A stretch of DNA of 64,000 nucleotides from Nonomuraea thailandensis (GTDB lineage Bacteria > Actinomycetota > Actinomycetes > Streptosporangiales > Streptosporangiaceae), in NCBI RefSeq assembly GCF_024172165.1, contig NZ_JAMZEB010000002.1:3989501-4053500 (forward strand), in the 5' to 3' direction. Of the stretch, positions 18,501 through 25,824 are shown one piece after another. Positions within the stretch are counted from its first letter, which is position 1, and the number at the start of each line of letters is the position of its first letter. Made by a program: the position numbers and the translations under genes. Below the pieces are notes generated by a model. That model was not told the DNA's origin. It was given only the letters and a program-made list of their open reading frames with translations, and searched no databases.

Positions 18501-21500
18501 TCCACGCCCAGGCAGTCCTTGACGCAGCCCTGCTCGGGGTCGACGTCGCCCTTGCCGATGCTGACCTTGAACGCGATGCCGGTCAGCTCGGTGCCCTTGG
18601 CCGCGTCGCAGGCTTCGGGCTTGGCGGGGTCGGGGACGGGCGCCTGCGCGCACGTGATCACGGGTTGCACGCCGGGCCCGGCCTTGGGCGCGAGCTCGTC
18701 GTTGTACCAGGTGCGCAGGTCGCCGCCGGTGGGCACCTTGCCGCCGTTCGGCAGCTTGGCGACGGCGGCCTTGATCTCCTGGCGCTTGGCGCCGACGAAG
18801 TCGGCTCCCTGCTGGAGGTCGGCGCCGACCATGGGGAGCCTGCCCTGGCCGGAGGCCATGCGCATGCCGGTCTCCAGGGTGGTGAGATAGCGGTCGATGC
18901 CGTCGCCCAGGTTGGTCCAGTCGAGCTCCAGGCCCGGCGGCAGGGTGGAGAAGTCGAAGGAGGGCAGCTCCAGCCGGTTGACCTCGCCGGGCAGCTTCTT
19001 GGTCAGGTCGAACATCTCGGCGAGCGGGGCGGACCTGGGCAGGCGCAGGACGAGCGCGTGCCTGCCGTCGGCGGTGAGCGGGGCGCCGTTGAGGTAGGCG
19101 GGCAGCACGGCGCACAGCGCCAGATCGGTGTCGTCGCGGTGCGGGTCCCTGTCGCAGGCGACCGGCTCGCTGGTCTCGTTCAGCGCCAGGTCGAGCCCGG
19201 AGAAGAACGCGGCGGGGGTGACCGCCTCCTGTGCCTGGCCGCCGTAGCGCAGGCTCACGCCGTACCCGAGCCTGGCCTGCAGCGGGTCGTCGCCCGCCTT
19301 GCCGATGGCCAGCGGCAGCGGCCCGACGTCGGCCTGGACCGAGCCGTCGAGCTGCGCCCTGGCCTGCAGGTCGAGGCCGGAGTCCGTCTCGATGAGCAGG
19401 TCGCGGGCCAGGTCGAAGTCGCGCTTGAGCGCCACGCGCAGGCCCAGCCGGATCTCGCCCTCGACGGCGGCGTCCAGCGTGGCGGAGCCCTCGGCGGCGA
19501 CCAGGCTGTTCTCTCCGAAGGAGAAGCGCAGCGGCTCCTTGACGGCCGCCTTCTTGTCGTAGGCCAGCGACAGGCGCAGCGCGCCGTCCTCGTAGCCGAT
19601 GTGCACCTGGCCGCCCAGCGCCTTGTTCAGCTCGGCGACCAGCGCCTGCACGGTGTCCGGCGGGGCGGCGGTCAGCCGGTCGATCGCGTCCCTCAGCGGC
19701 GAGCGCAGCGCGTAGGCGGCGCCCGCCTCGGGGACGGCCTGGCCGAACTTCTCGGTGAAGGACAGGGTGTGCTCGCCGCACGCGGTCGCGACGGTCAGCA
19801 CGCGGGTGCCGACGGCCACGCGGCGGCCGATGTGCGCCTGCGTGAACGTCCGCGAGGGGTCGGTGACGTAGGCGTTGTCGTTGCCGCAGGCGCCGTCGCC
19901 GTACACGACGCCGGGCCCCGAGCCCATCTCCTCGGCGGCCACCAGGTCGGACAGCGAGCGGCCGAGCAGCGGCAGCTTGGCCTGCATCACCTCGCCGCCG
20001 CCCTCGACCCGGTCGAGGTAGGTGGCCATCGCGCCCAGCGACTTGATCAGTGCGCCGAACAGCGCCTGCGGGTTGTCCGGGTCGAAGGCGAAGTCCTTGA
20101 CCTTGCCGATCTGGTCGAAGCCGCGGAACGTCACGGTGCCGGGCTCCCTGATGTCGGGCAGCTCCACCTCGCCGGAGACCTTGCCGCCGAAGAAGTCGGC
20201 CAGGCCGGGCACGCCCACGGTGAGCCGGGCGCGGGCGTGGGCGTCGACCTGGGAGGTCAGGACGTCGCCCGGCCTGCTCGCCAGCCGCTCGAACAGCCGG
20301 GTCAGCGGCACGTCGCCGAGCTCCTTGAGCCCGACCCTGACCACGTCGCCGCCGCTCCTGCTGCCCATGGTGAGGTCGCCGGTGAGCTGGACGCCCAGGT
20401 AGCCGGCGACGGCGTTGACGTTGACCGCGGAGAGCACCGACACGCGGGCGCCGAACAGGTCGCGGCCGGTCCGCAGCATGATCCGGTCAGCGGCCCTGGG
20501 CAGCTCGTTCACCACGGTGGCACTGCCGTCGGCGTTGACGTGCTGGTACGGGCACGCCTTCTGCTGCCCGTCCGGCCGCTGCGCGCAGCCCTGCCCCGTC
20601 ACCGGGTCGCTCAGGTCGAGCACGACCGTGGCCGAGGCGTGGTAGCCGCGCATGACGCCCGCCACCGCGGCGGTCGCGTTGGCCCGGTCGAGCCCCGCGG
20701 TGGCCTTGAAGGTGTCGCCGAAGGAGATCTGCCCGATCATGGGGTCGCTCACGGAGATCCGGTACGGCGCGCCCGCCGCGGGCACGCCCCCGCGCCATCC
20801 GTCGTCGGCGAGGGTGACGGTGTCGGCCGTGTTGCCGGCCACGATGCCGCTGGAGGCGCCCGCGGTGACCGTGCGCCCGGCGAACTGCCCCGGTGTCCAC
20901 TTCTGACCGGTGTGCTTGAGCGTCCTGGCCGTGTACGTGACGCCCGCGCCCGTCCCGCTGACGCTCTGCCCGGCGGGGTTGAGCGGCTCGGGCGCCGGGT
21001 TGACGGTCCGGTCCACCACGAGCGTGAAGGCGATCTTCCTGGCGGTGTCGTCGTAACCCGCGTCGGCGACCTTGATGATCGCGCCGCCGGGCAGGCCGCG
21101 TGCCTTGCCCAGCGCGGCGAACAGGTCCTGGATCGAGGTGAAGGTGGGCTGCCCGGTGTTCCTGTCCACGCTGGCGGCGGCGAAGGCGTGGATCGCCTCC
21201 GACACCTGCACGGCGTCGGCCAGGGAGCCGCGCATGAACGGCAGGTCCAGGTCACCCTGACCGTCCCAGCGGGCGCGCTGGGCGGCGGTGATGGCGTTGG
21301 CCAGGTGGGTCAGGCCGTCGAGCAGGTCCTTGGGCGTGAGCGTCTGGAAACGGTTGAGCCGGTCGAGGTCGGCCTGGGTCACGCTCACGGCCGGCCCGCC
21401 GGTCGCGAGGTCGGGCCAGCTCACGTCGATGGCCGCGCCGGCCCCCTCGACCTGGGCGCCGGCGAACGGCTGCGCGGTGACCTGCAGCTTGGCGGTCGCC

Positions 21501-22288
21501 GAGCCCTTGCGGGTGAACGTGAACAGGCTCTGCGAGCCCAGCTCGCTCGGGTCCAGCCTGCCGTTGCCGTCCGGGTCGGCGGCGGTGGCGGCGAACTCGG
21601 CGCCGAAGGAGAGCGCCGAGGCGGCCGACAGGTCGACGCCGAGGATGCCGAACGCGGCGGTGGGCCTGGCTCCGGCGGCCAGCTTCCCGTCGGCCCGCAC
21701 CGTCACCGTGGCGTCCTTGCCCAGCCAGGCGGACTTGGTGGCGGGGTCGTAGGCGAAGGGCAGCTTCGCGGTGAGCTTCAGCGTGACGTCCACGCCGCCC
21801 GAGGTGGTCAGCGAGACCTTGGGCTGGGCGCTGCTGATGGAGATCGGCCGGCCGGCCACCGTCCTGGTGACCTCCAGGGTCAGGTCGAGCCGCCTGGTCT
21901 CGCCCTGCGTGCTCGCCCTGGCCAGCAGCCTGCCGGCGCGGGGGCCGGGCAGGTCGTACTCGTCCTGGAGGTCGTCCAGGCTCGTGAGGTCCTTCAACTG
22001 GTCGTGGACCGCCACCTGGAACAGGTCGCCCAGGCCCAGGGCGTCCTCTCCGCCGGGCACCAGCCCGACGAGCGGCAGTTGCTCGCCCATCGGGCCGGAC
22101 GCGGCCAGGCCGCCGCTCGCGGTCGTGAACCGCTCCACCGCCGACAGCAGCGCCGTGGTCTCGGCGTCGCGTTGCGCGGACGCGGCGGCCGGCGGCGGCG
22201 CGGCCGCCACCAGCCCGACGAGTAACACCCCTGCGCAGACGACGCGCGACCATCGCTGACCTGCCACCGGACCCCCCAGTGAAGACAC
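12557..22288 (-). CDS. Giant secreted RTX (hemolysin-type calcium-binding repeat) protein, 3,243 residues
   Basis: One uninterrupted frame of 3,243 codons. The N-terminus has a Sec signal (VVCAGVLLVGLVAAAPPPAAASA). Residues ~40-1800 form a non-repetitive region rich in beta-sheet-like stretches (for example LTTSGGVDVTLKLTAKLPF, LSLAYDKKAAVKEPLRFSF) with repeated disc-like segments. From about 1850 to 3100 there are dozens of RTX nonapeptides of the form GGxGxDxLxGG (GGDGDDMIMAGAGRNVIDGG, GGSGDDTLYGGAHGDTV), expected to fold as calcium-filled parallel beta-rolls. The array is broken by three 14-residue PGAPADG repeats near 16230-16350, a Pro/Ser/Thr linker near 14740-14860 and an acidic Glu/Gly/Ser tract near 14170-14270. 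There is no LPxTG or membrane anchor at the C-terminus. Family knowledge: RTX proteins usually use type I secretion; this one has a Sec signal. Adhesin or matrix roles are inferred. An alternative start is GTG 22267 (GGGGGG, 4 bases upstream). Confidence 0.85.
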   Translation of the reverse strand: MSSLGGPVAGQRWSRVVCAGVLLVGLVAAAPPPAAASAQRDAETTALLSAVERFTTASGGLAASGPMGEQLPLVGLVPGGEDALGLGDLFQVAVHDQLKDLTSLDDLQDEYDLPGPRAGRLLARASTQGETRRLDLTLEVTRTVAGRPISISSAQPKVSLTTSGGVDVTLKLTAKLPFAYDPATKSAWLGKDATVTVRADGKLAAGARPTAAFGILGVDLSAASALSFGAEFAATAADPDGNGRLDPSELGSQSLFTFTRKGSATAKLQVTAQPFAGAQVEGAGAAIDVSWPDLATGGPAVSVTQADLDRLNRFQTLTPKDLLDGLTHLANAITAAQRARWDGQGDLDLPFMRGSLADAVQVSEAIHAFAAASVDRNTGQPTFTSIQDLFAALGKARGLPGGAIIKVADAGYDDTARKIAFTLVVDRTVNPAPEPLNPAGQSVSGTGAGVTYTARTLKHTGQKWTPGQFAGRTVTAGASSGIVAGNTADTVTLADDGWRGGVPAAGAPYRISVSDPMIGQISFGDTFKATAGLDRANATAAVAGVMRGYHASATVVLDLSDPVTGQGCAQRPDGQQKACPYQHVNADGSATVVNELPRAADRIMLRTGRDLFGARVSVLSAVNVNAVAGYLGVQLTGDLTMGSRSGGDVVRVGLKELGDVPLTRLFERLASRPGDVLTSQVDAHARARLTVGVPGLADFFGGKVSGEVELPDIREPGTVTFRGFDQIGKVKDFAFDPDNPQALFGALIKSLGAMATYLDRVEGGGEVMQAKLPLLGRSLSDLVAAEEMGSGPGVVYGDGACGNDNAYVTDPSRTFTQAHIGRRVAVGTRVLTVATACGEHTLSFTEKFGQAVPEAGAAYALRSPLRDAIDRLTAAPPDTVQALVAELNKALGGQVHIGYEDGALRLSLAYDKKAAVKEPLRFSFGENSLVAAEGSATLDAAVEGEIRLGLRVALKRDFDLARDLLIETDSGLDLQARAQLDGSVQADVGPLPLAIGKAGDDPLQARLGYGVSLRYGGQAQEAVTPAAFFSGLDLALNETSEPVACDRDPHRDDTDLALCAVLPAYLNGAPLTADGRHALVLRLPRSAPLAEMFDLTKKLPGEVNRLELPSFDFSTLPPGLELDWTNLGDGIDRYLTTLETGMRMASGQGRLPMVGADLQQGADFVGAKRQEIKAAVAKLPNGGKVPTGGDLRTWYNDELAPKAGPGVQPVITCAQAPVPDPAKPEACDAAKGTELTGIAFKVSIGKGDVDPEQGCVKDCLGVERPLDIGVPGLALRQGPGKGVRAELGWHAEVMVGLDRASGFYLDAGEANRPRATVGVNVSLPEEINAKLAILDVRLKNREQSSPDLFAGAFTIGLKPVGRIGLHQLADAADLVETSLHAKVAVDWRFEVTAGSAMFPGLFGDFDLDWDLTKGGSPDPANLNIAFNNVNLEAGDFFRSVLGPVVTQVKKITDPVKPVIDQLYAPIPVLSDLSKAAGGGEVNLMTIAKKYNTVAGGGTTTFIERMIEVGRLVTALPDCQGELHIPIGSFTVAGDRALNTENSPDVADSLIKDVAPATNDLFAALDQGARSCGKSRTAGAQGPMEHSSKAGFSFPVLQNAGRSIFSLLMGKDVELVAFDSGPLRLGFSYSQSFGPVWSPPPIMVVISGTAGIEAHIRAGFDTYGIRKAIEQRRLDLQVLDSLYLKTTDDQGRPLPAITLTGRLEAGAAVDVVLVKAGVSGGVFLTVAMNWLDPTNDGKFRFFEFAGVLLRNPLCLFSVDGELKVYLKAWVEVGISIFKKRFDWTIVEARLLDFSAKPKCDEDPPKLATVDGDALVLHVGAMRKARGGSTAEPGDDAEQWTVSQLPGDEGFVVSALGVREEHRATGLNRVLADGRGAKGALRLLFQGYGDDTAGPHPFTRTVVAFGGDGDDMIMAGAGRNVIDGGKGNDQVTSGDRYDGPAAIVAGGPGDDYLTLGGAGGWAAGDGRLTPATRRVGDVDVADWATDDPPGAPADGPDEGDDLPGAPADGSKDGDNLPGAPADGPDDGDDRIAAGLGQSRLWGNGGDDTIAVASDSPLAATDPSPRLRAQPSLLVGGPGADTLTGGSAADEIYTGPREEIGRDEAGPADSGPNHVDTGAGDDKVYGGQAVDLVAGHSAPGETVRIIGGGGDDVLVGGHGEDDISGGPGDDYVIAEPSDVGEAQGRDDFGPARRVRHLPLPAGVQPSAKQLSGGDGHDHIVGGDGGATVFGDRRRDEPCQEHDGDADGRDLVIGGAGKETVSAGGGADRVEAGGGQDRVCGERGDDRLAGGSGDDRVAGGPGADTALGDDGADEVTGGSGDDTLYGGAHGDTVAGEAGQDTAFGGDGDDLLVGGTRTAGKDDQGDTLYGGTGADKLIGDNGDAGGPFDLDGTPEEAGGADTLRGGDGADTAFGGLGADEVHGDAGDDHLEGGVGGDRVYGEAGEDQLVGGAAGPHPDGGDTLVGGEGPDVIAGDNAILTTSAQAPPSPTPSATPTPSATPTPSASASTTPSVTATETPPATPSATATPGKAAADADDVATRVAARPGQQATHQVKLLAGGSGPDVADGGAGNDAIFGQDGHDRLRGQDGHDYAEGGAGVDWAEGDQGDDDLVGGTHTAAADAADALHGGPGDDVVAGDNAVVTQAGTPARPTVRIGSAGTPMTPRAVTLLGADADASSGESESEGEGEGEGESEGESESESEGEGEGEDRMSGGSGVDVLWGQGGDDQISGGGHGDYAEGGDGADQIRGDLPLAAESTRTTTHPIADPGWKGDASGPADLEGDDTPGQDDLIGGSSKQAAADGADAIEGGGAADVLLGDNGSLVRTVTGNAEKVYTERYPAGQAPADATRVRSHDPALPGGSTRFCTQAQATCEPGGSSGADHLYGDEGDDGLWGQDGDDELDGGQGDDDLFGELGDDVLDGGAGEDAMLGDRGGVVNERIDTADAQRLAFTVNLNAPPKETYRGFQTGTYDRRTDLLHDADGDAWASAAMPHDGFAKGGDDRMRGGPGRDSMHGGAGDDLVNGDSGGDEVFGGDGADVIWGGKGCDPVLDAATADCRTGGAFDPAARGTGDRFVDHVFGGAGADLLDYNPRGSYPGSCAPGKRPEGELTTVVDPCAWFRMTAKDNAATADDQHHQGVDWQYGGADRDVLQGDRTANGPNPGDKMIDWNGGFNLYTHCGPANGGHNIVRQHSPAMLDFLAKVAWGSGAGRSAGDPSGSREVAVPAGDSGSPYPTSPGHFDSPVACAG
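14171..14268. repeat. Degenerate hexanucleotide tandem repeat inside RTX gene
   Basis: About 16 tandem copies of the six-base unit CTCGCC/CTCGCT, in frame on the minus strand. They encode an alternating Glu-Gly / Glu-Ser acidic tract between RTX blocks. The unit length is a multiple of three, so copy-number slippage would change linker length without a frameshift. Confidence 0.85.
16226..16351. repeat. Three 42-bp tandem repeats inside RTX gene
   Basis: The minus-strand translation shows three consecutive 14-residue units (PPGAPADGPDEGDD, LPGAPADGSKDGDN, LPGAPADGPDDGDD), corresponding to 42-bp tandem repeats. They form a proline/aspartate linker at the start of the RTX region. Confidence 0.8.
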
Positions 22289-22319
22289 GACACACCGGGG
22301 ACGTGTTTAGCGATCACGC

Positions 22320-22348
22320 CTTGGAGGTCACTTGGATCCTTCTCCAAG
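22320..22348 (-). terminator. Candidate hairpin after GNAT gene
   Basis: A perfect 7-base inverted repeat (CTTGGAG at 22320-22326, CTCCAAG at 22342-22348) with a 15-base loop lies just past the stop of the GNAT gene and before the RTX start. It could terminate the RNA-repair/GNAT transcript. The loop is long and there is no T tract. Confidence 0.35.
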
Positions 22349-22375
22349 CGCACCTCAGCGCGGCGGCCGGACCGG

Positions 22376-22948
22376 TCACGGGGTCCATTCGGATTCGAGC
22401 ATGGCGTAGACGGCTTCGCTGGCCCAGACGCCCTTGACGAGCTCGTTGTCGACGAGGGTCGCCTCGCGGCGCATGCCGAGCTTCTCCAGGACGCGGGCGG
22501 AGGCGGTGTTGAGCGCGTCGAGGCGGCCGACGATGCGGTGCAGGCCGAGGTCGGCGAAGCCGAGGCGGAGCATGGCGCGGGAGGCTTCGGTGGCGTAGCC
22601 GAGGCCGTGGTGGCCGGGGTGCAGGATGTAGCCGATCTCGCCCTGGCGGTGCTGCCTGCTGGACCAGATGAGCAGGCAACTGCCGATGACCTGGCCGGTG
22701 TCACGCAGGGTGACGGCCAGGTCGAGGGCGTCGCCTTCGTCGTGGAGTGCGGTGCGGGTGGTCTTCTTGTCGAGGAAGGTGGCGCTGGTGTCGCGGTCGC
22801 GGGGCTCCCAGTAGAGGTAGCGGGCGACGTCGGGGCGCGATTCGTAGGCGTTGACGGCGTCGAGGTCGTCGGGCGTGAAGGGGCGCAGGAGCAGGCGTTC
22901 GGTGATGATCGGGTAGTGGGGCTTGAGCACGGGGGGAAGTGTAGGCAC
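22376..22948 (-). CDS. GNAT-family N-acetyltransferase (RimJ/RimL type)
   Basis: A 190-residue acetyltransferase with the RimJ/RimL layout. It begins ITERLLLRPFTPDDLDAVNAYESRPDVARYLYWEP. Motif A is IGYILHPGHHGLGYATEASRAMLRLGF (acetyl-CoA pyrophosphate loop variant), then motif B LHRIVGRLDALNTASARVLEKLGMRREATL. Members acetylate protein N-termini, aminoglycosides or small amines using acetyl-CoA; the substrate here is not predictable. It begins 35 bases after the stop of the MJ1316-EEP-2H-NTase gene on the same strand, so it may be the third gene of the RNA-repair operon, though a functional link is not shown. The start is GTG 22948 with a weak ribosome binding site; GTG at VLKPHYPI is an alternative. 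Confidence 0.85.
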   Translation of the reverse strand: MPTLPPVLKPHYPIITERLLLRPFTPDDLDAVNAYESRPDVARYLYWEPRDRDTSATFLDKKTTRTALHDEGDALDLAVTLRDTGQVIGSCLLIWSSRQHRQGEIGYILHPGHHGLGYATEASRAMLRLGFADLGLHRIVGRLDALNTASARVLEKLGMRREATLVDNELVKGVWASEAVYAMLESEWTP

Positions 22949-22983
22949 CGGTCAGAGGGGCTTCAACGCGTTTTCGGCCGGGC

Positions 22984-25824
22984 TCAGCGCAGCGTGGGCA
23001 CGGCTCCGCCGTCGGCGCGTTCGACCGTGACGCCGGGCAGGTCCCTGGCCCAGTGGCGGGCGATCTCGCCGAGCGTGGCGGCCGCCGGCGGGGTACGGCC
23101 CAGGCCGATCGCGTACCGGGCCTGCCGGGGGCCGCTGTCGAACGGGCGCGGCCAGGCGTGCGCGTCCGGCGCCCCGGCCTCTTCGAGGGCGCCGATCAGC
23201 TCCAGCATCCGCCCTCGGACGCGGCCGAGCAGCGCGTCGAGCTCCCCGGAGCGCACGGTGACCACGGCCCAGGCCGCGTGCCGGCGGTGCAGGGGCGGCG
23301 GGGCCGCCAGCTCGGCGGAGCGGCCGTTCTCGGCGAGCTCCCAGGCCCGGTACAGCTCCTGGGTGAGCAGCTCCAGGCCGCCGGGGGTGACCTGGCGGGC
23401 GCAGTTGCGCACGGGAGCGCTGGGCGTCAGCACCACGACGGGGGCGGGCTCCCCAGTGGCGGCACCAGTGGCGGCACCAGTAGCGGCACCGGTGGCGGTA
23501 CCGGAGGCGAGGCCGGGGGCGGCGCCGGGAGCGAGGCCGACCGGGTCCCGCCAGTTCCACGCGGCCCACGTGCCGAAGAAGCGGCTCAAGGGGTCGCCGT
23601 CGCCGTGCGGGGTCCGCGCGGCCATGATCGTCCAGGCCAGGCCGGGAAGCCCGCCGAACGGGGCGGAGTCGAGCCCGCGGGCCCGCGCCCACGCCTTCAC
23701 CTGCCTGGCCAGGCGGGCGAAGGCGGTGTGGTCCTGGCCGGTCGCGGCTCGCACGGCGTCCGCGTCGCTGACCGCGCTCAGGGCGATCGCCGCCGCCTCG
23801 CCCAGCTCGGCGCGGCGGTCCACGGCCTGCCCGGGCGGCAGGGAGCCGGACGGCACGACGGTCAGGTCCACGTCCAGCCCGTCCGTACGCAGGCGCAGGC
23901 CCGGCACCCGCGCGCCCACCACGCGCCGCAGCCCGGAGATCCCGGGCAGCGCCGCGCGGACCCGCGCCTCGGCCTCGGCCGGGTCCGGCTCGCCGGGCAG
24001 TACCGCCACCAGGTCCAGGTCCGCGCCCGGCAGCGCGCACCCCATGTGCCGGGACCCGGCGACGTGCACCACCCCGGGCTCCAGCGCTTCCTCCAGCCGC
24101 CGCGTCACCTCCGCGGGCTCCAGCGCCTCCTCCAGCCGCCGCGTCATGTCCGCGGGCTCCGGCGGCGCTTTCGCCCCGGCCGCCGGGTCGGGGAGCCAGT
24201 GGAGCTCGCCCGTGCCCAGCGTGATCCGCGCCCGGGGACGCATGGGCTCGTCCGCGCGGCGCGACAGCAGGACCAGCTCCCCCACCTGCGCCGTCATCGC
24301 GGCCAGGCGGACGGGGTCCTCGGTGCGTCCGAGGGTCAGGTGCGGGGTGTAGCCCTCTGGACGTCCCTCGCACCGGGGGAAGCGCCGCCGCAGCGCCTCG
24401 TGCAGGCGCCCCCAGGGGGCCGGGTCATCGGCGGCCGGGTCGAGCCAGGCAGTCACGTGATCGCGATGGCGGAATGTGCGCACCCCCTCCAGCCTGGCCG
24501 TGAACGGCTCCACCTCGGCCGCCGCGGCGGCCAGCAACGGCGCGGCCGCCTCGAACTCCGACTCCGGCACGAACCCGAAGAGCAGATTGACGTGCGGCGG
24601 CCACCGGCGGAGCTGCGGATCGTGCGCCCGGCGCACCTCCTGGATCGCCGGCCACAGCTCGGCCGGAGGCAGCCACGCCACCGCCGTCCGCGCCGTCGGC
24701 GGCACGTCGAGCACCCCGCGGTCGCGGACGTCACCGGTGAGGTCGAGGACGGCCTCCACCGCGTAGTGGTCGGAGACGTACAGCCCCGCGGGGTACGGCG
24801 TGTCGCCACGCAGCGCCGCCGAGACCACCTGGGGCCGGCCCCGCAGCAGGATCCGGTCCAGCCGCGCGGCCCGCCCGGACCGGGAGGACAGCGCCGCGAG
24901 CGGGTTGACGGCCGGGTCGAACGTGGGCGTCTGATCGGCCCCGTGCGCCTGCGCCCACGCGTCCCGGAGGCCGAGTGCCGCCGCGGGGGTGTCCGTGCCG
25001 TCGTTGAAGTCGCCCGCCAGCACCACGTCGCCGTCCACGCCGGCCAGCCCCTCGGCGATCGCGGCCAGCTCGGCCCGCCGCCTGGCCGCGCCGTCGGTGG
25101 AATGATCGCTGGTCAGATGGGTGACGGCGACGACGAGAGGCCCGGTGGCGGTGTCCACCACGACGGCGGCCACCGCCTTGTGCGGGCTCAGCTCGTGCCG
25201 CGCCGCCTCCCGCACGGGCAGCCGGCTGAGCAGCAGCAGGCCGCCGTCGTCCACGTCCGTGCCGTACGGGTCGGTGCCCAGCGTGTAGCCCTCGCGTACC
25301 CAGGGGGCGGCCAGCAGCATCGACAGCAGCGCGGGCTCGACCTCCTGCAGCGCGATCAAGTCCGCATCGGCCTCCTCCAGGGCGGCGAGCAGCAGGGGGC
25401 GGCGGCGGGCGGTGTCGATGAGGTCGCTGTCGTAGCGGTCCCACAGCGTGTTCCACGTCAGGACGCGCACGGACGTGTGCGTGGCGGGCGCGTGCCCGGC
25501 GGCGGGACGCCAGCCGCCGGCCGGGTCCCAGGCGTGCGGGGTGGAGGCGGTGAAGAACGGCGGGCGCAGCAGGCGGGCCTCCCGTGCCCGGCCGGCCTCG
25601 CAGGTGTCGAGCCGGTCGAGCCCGGTGGCACGGTCCCACACCAGCTCGCCGTCCGCCTCGACGAACAGCACCCGGTGCCAGGGGATGTCCCCTCCCGGGG
25701 TGAACGCGGGCAGCGCGACGCGCTTGGGGGCGGCCTCGCGCTGGCCGACCCCCATGACGAACCGGGACGGGTCGAACCTCGGGTCCCAGCGGATCCGGTG
25801 GTAGATCTCCTCGCTGGTACGCAT
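22984..25824 (-). CDS. Four-domain RNA-repair protein: MJ1316 (DUF504)-EEP nuclease/phosphatase-2H phosphoesterase-nucleotidyltransferase
   Basis: A 946-residue cytoplasmic fusion. Residues 1-80 are an MJ1316/DUF504 domain (SEEIYHRIRWDPRFDPSRFVMGVGQRE), proposed to recognise cyclic or 3'-modified RNA ends. Residues ~118-360 are an endonuclease/exonuclease/phosphatase domain with LTWNTLWD, ALQEVEP, GDFND (~271) and SDHYAVEA (~350). Residues ~385-560 are a 2H phosphoesterase with HVNLLFG (~411; first motif HxN rather than HxT/S) and HLTLGR (~494). Residues ~575-946 are a polymerase-beta-type nucleotidyltransferase (poly(A) polymerase/CCA-like) with GADLDLVAV (~597) and LDVDLTVV (~651). Together they could trim, open 2',3'-cyclic phosphate ends and re-extend RNA. 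ATG 25824 overlaps the ligase stop (TGATG), with AGGAGGCG upstream, so the two genes are translationally coupled. Tandem repeats TRRLEEALEP and TGAA lie in linkers. Confidence 0.88.
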   Translation of the reverse strand: MRTSEEIYHRIRWDPRFDPSRFVMGVGQREAAPKRVALPAFTPGGDIPWHRVLFVEADGELVWDRATGLDRLDTCEAGRAREARLLRPPFFTASTPHAWDPAGGWRPAAGHAPATHTSVRVLTWNTLWDRYDSDLIDTARRRPLLLAALEEADADLIALQEVEPALLSMLLAAPWVREGYTLGTDPYGTDVDDGGLLLLSRLPVREAARHELSPHKAVAAVVVDTATGPLVVAVTHLTSDHSTDGAARRRAELAAIAEGLAGVDGDVVLAGDFNDGTDTPAAALGLRDAWAQAHGADQTPTFDPAVNPLAALSSRSGRAARLDRILLRGRPQVVSAALRGDTPYPAGLYVSDHYAVEAVLDLTGDVRDRGVLDVPPTARTAVAWLPPAELWPAIQEVRRAHDPQLRRWPPHVNLLFGFVPESEFEAAAPLLAAAAAEVEPFTARLEGVRTFRHRDHVTAWLDPAADDPAPWGRLHEALRRRFPRCEGRPEGYTPHLTLGRTEDPVRLAAMTAQVGELVLLSRRADEPMRPRARITLGTGELHWLPDPAAGAKAPPEPADMTRRLEEALEPAEVTRRLEEALEPGVVHVAGSRHMGCALPGADLDLVAVLPGEPDPAEAEARVRAALPGISGLRRVVGARVPGLRLRTDGLDVDLTVVPSGSLPPGQAVDRRAELGEAAAIALSAVSDADAVRAATGQDHTAFARLARQVKAWARARGLDSAPFGGLPGLAWTIMAARTPHGDGDPLSRFFGTWAAWNWRDPVGLAPGAAPGLASGTATGAATGAATGAATGEPAPVVVLTPSAPVRNCARQVTPGGLELLTQELYRAWELAENGRSAELAAPPPLHRRHAAWAVVTVRSGELDALLGRVRGRMLELIGALEEAGAPDAHAWPRPFDSGPRQARYAIGLGRTPPAAATLGEIARHWARDLPGVTVERADGGAVPTLR

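Noticed and set aside
14012..22225. Very long plus-strand open frames (over 1,300 codons each) antisense to the RTX gene
   Set aside because: They mirror the GC3-driven frame of the RTX gene. Their translations are Ala/Gly/Arg/Val-rich with no domain, and the minus-strand reading shows clear RTX repeats and a signal peptide.
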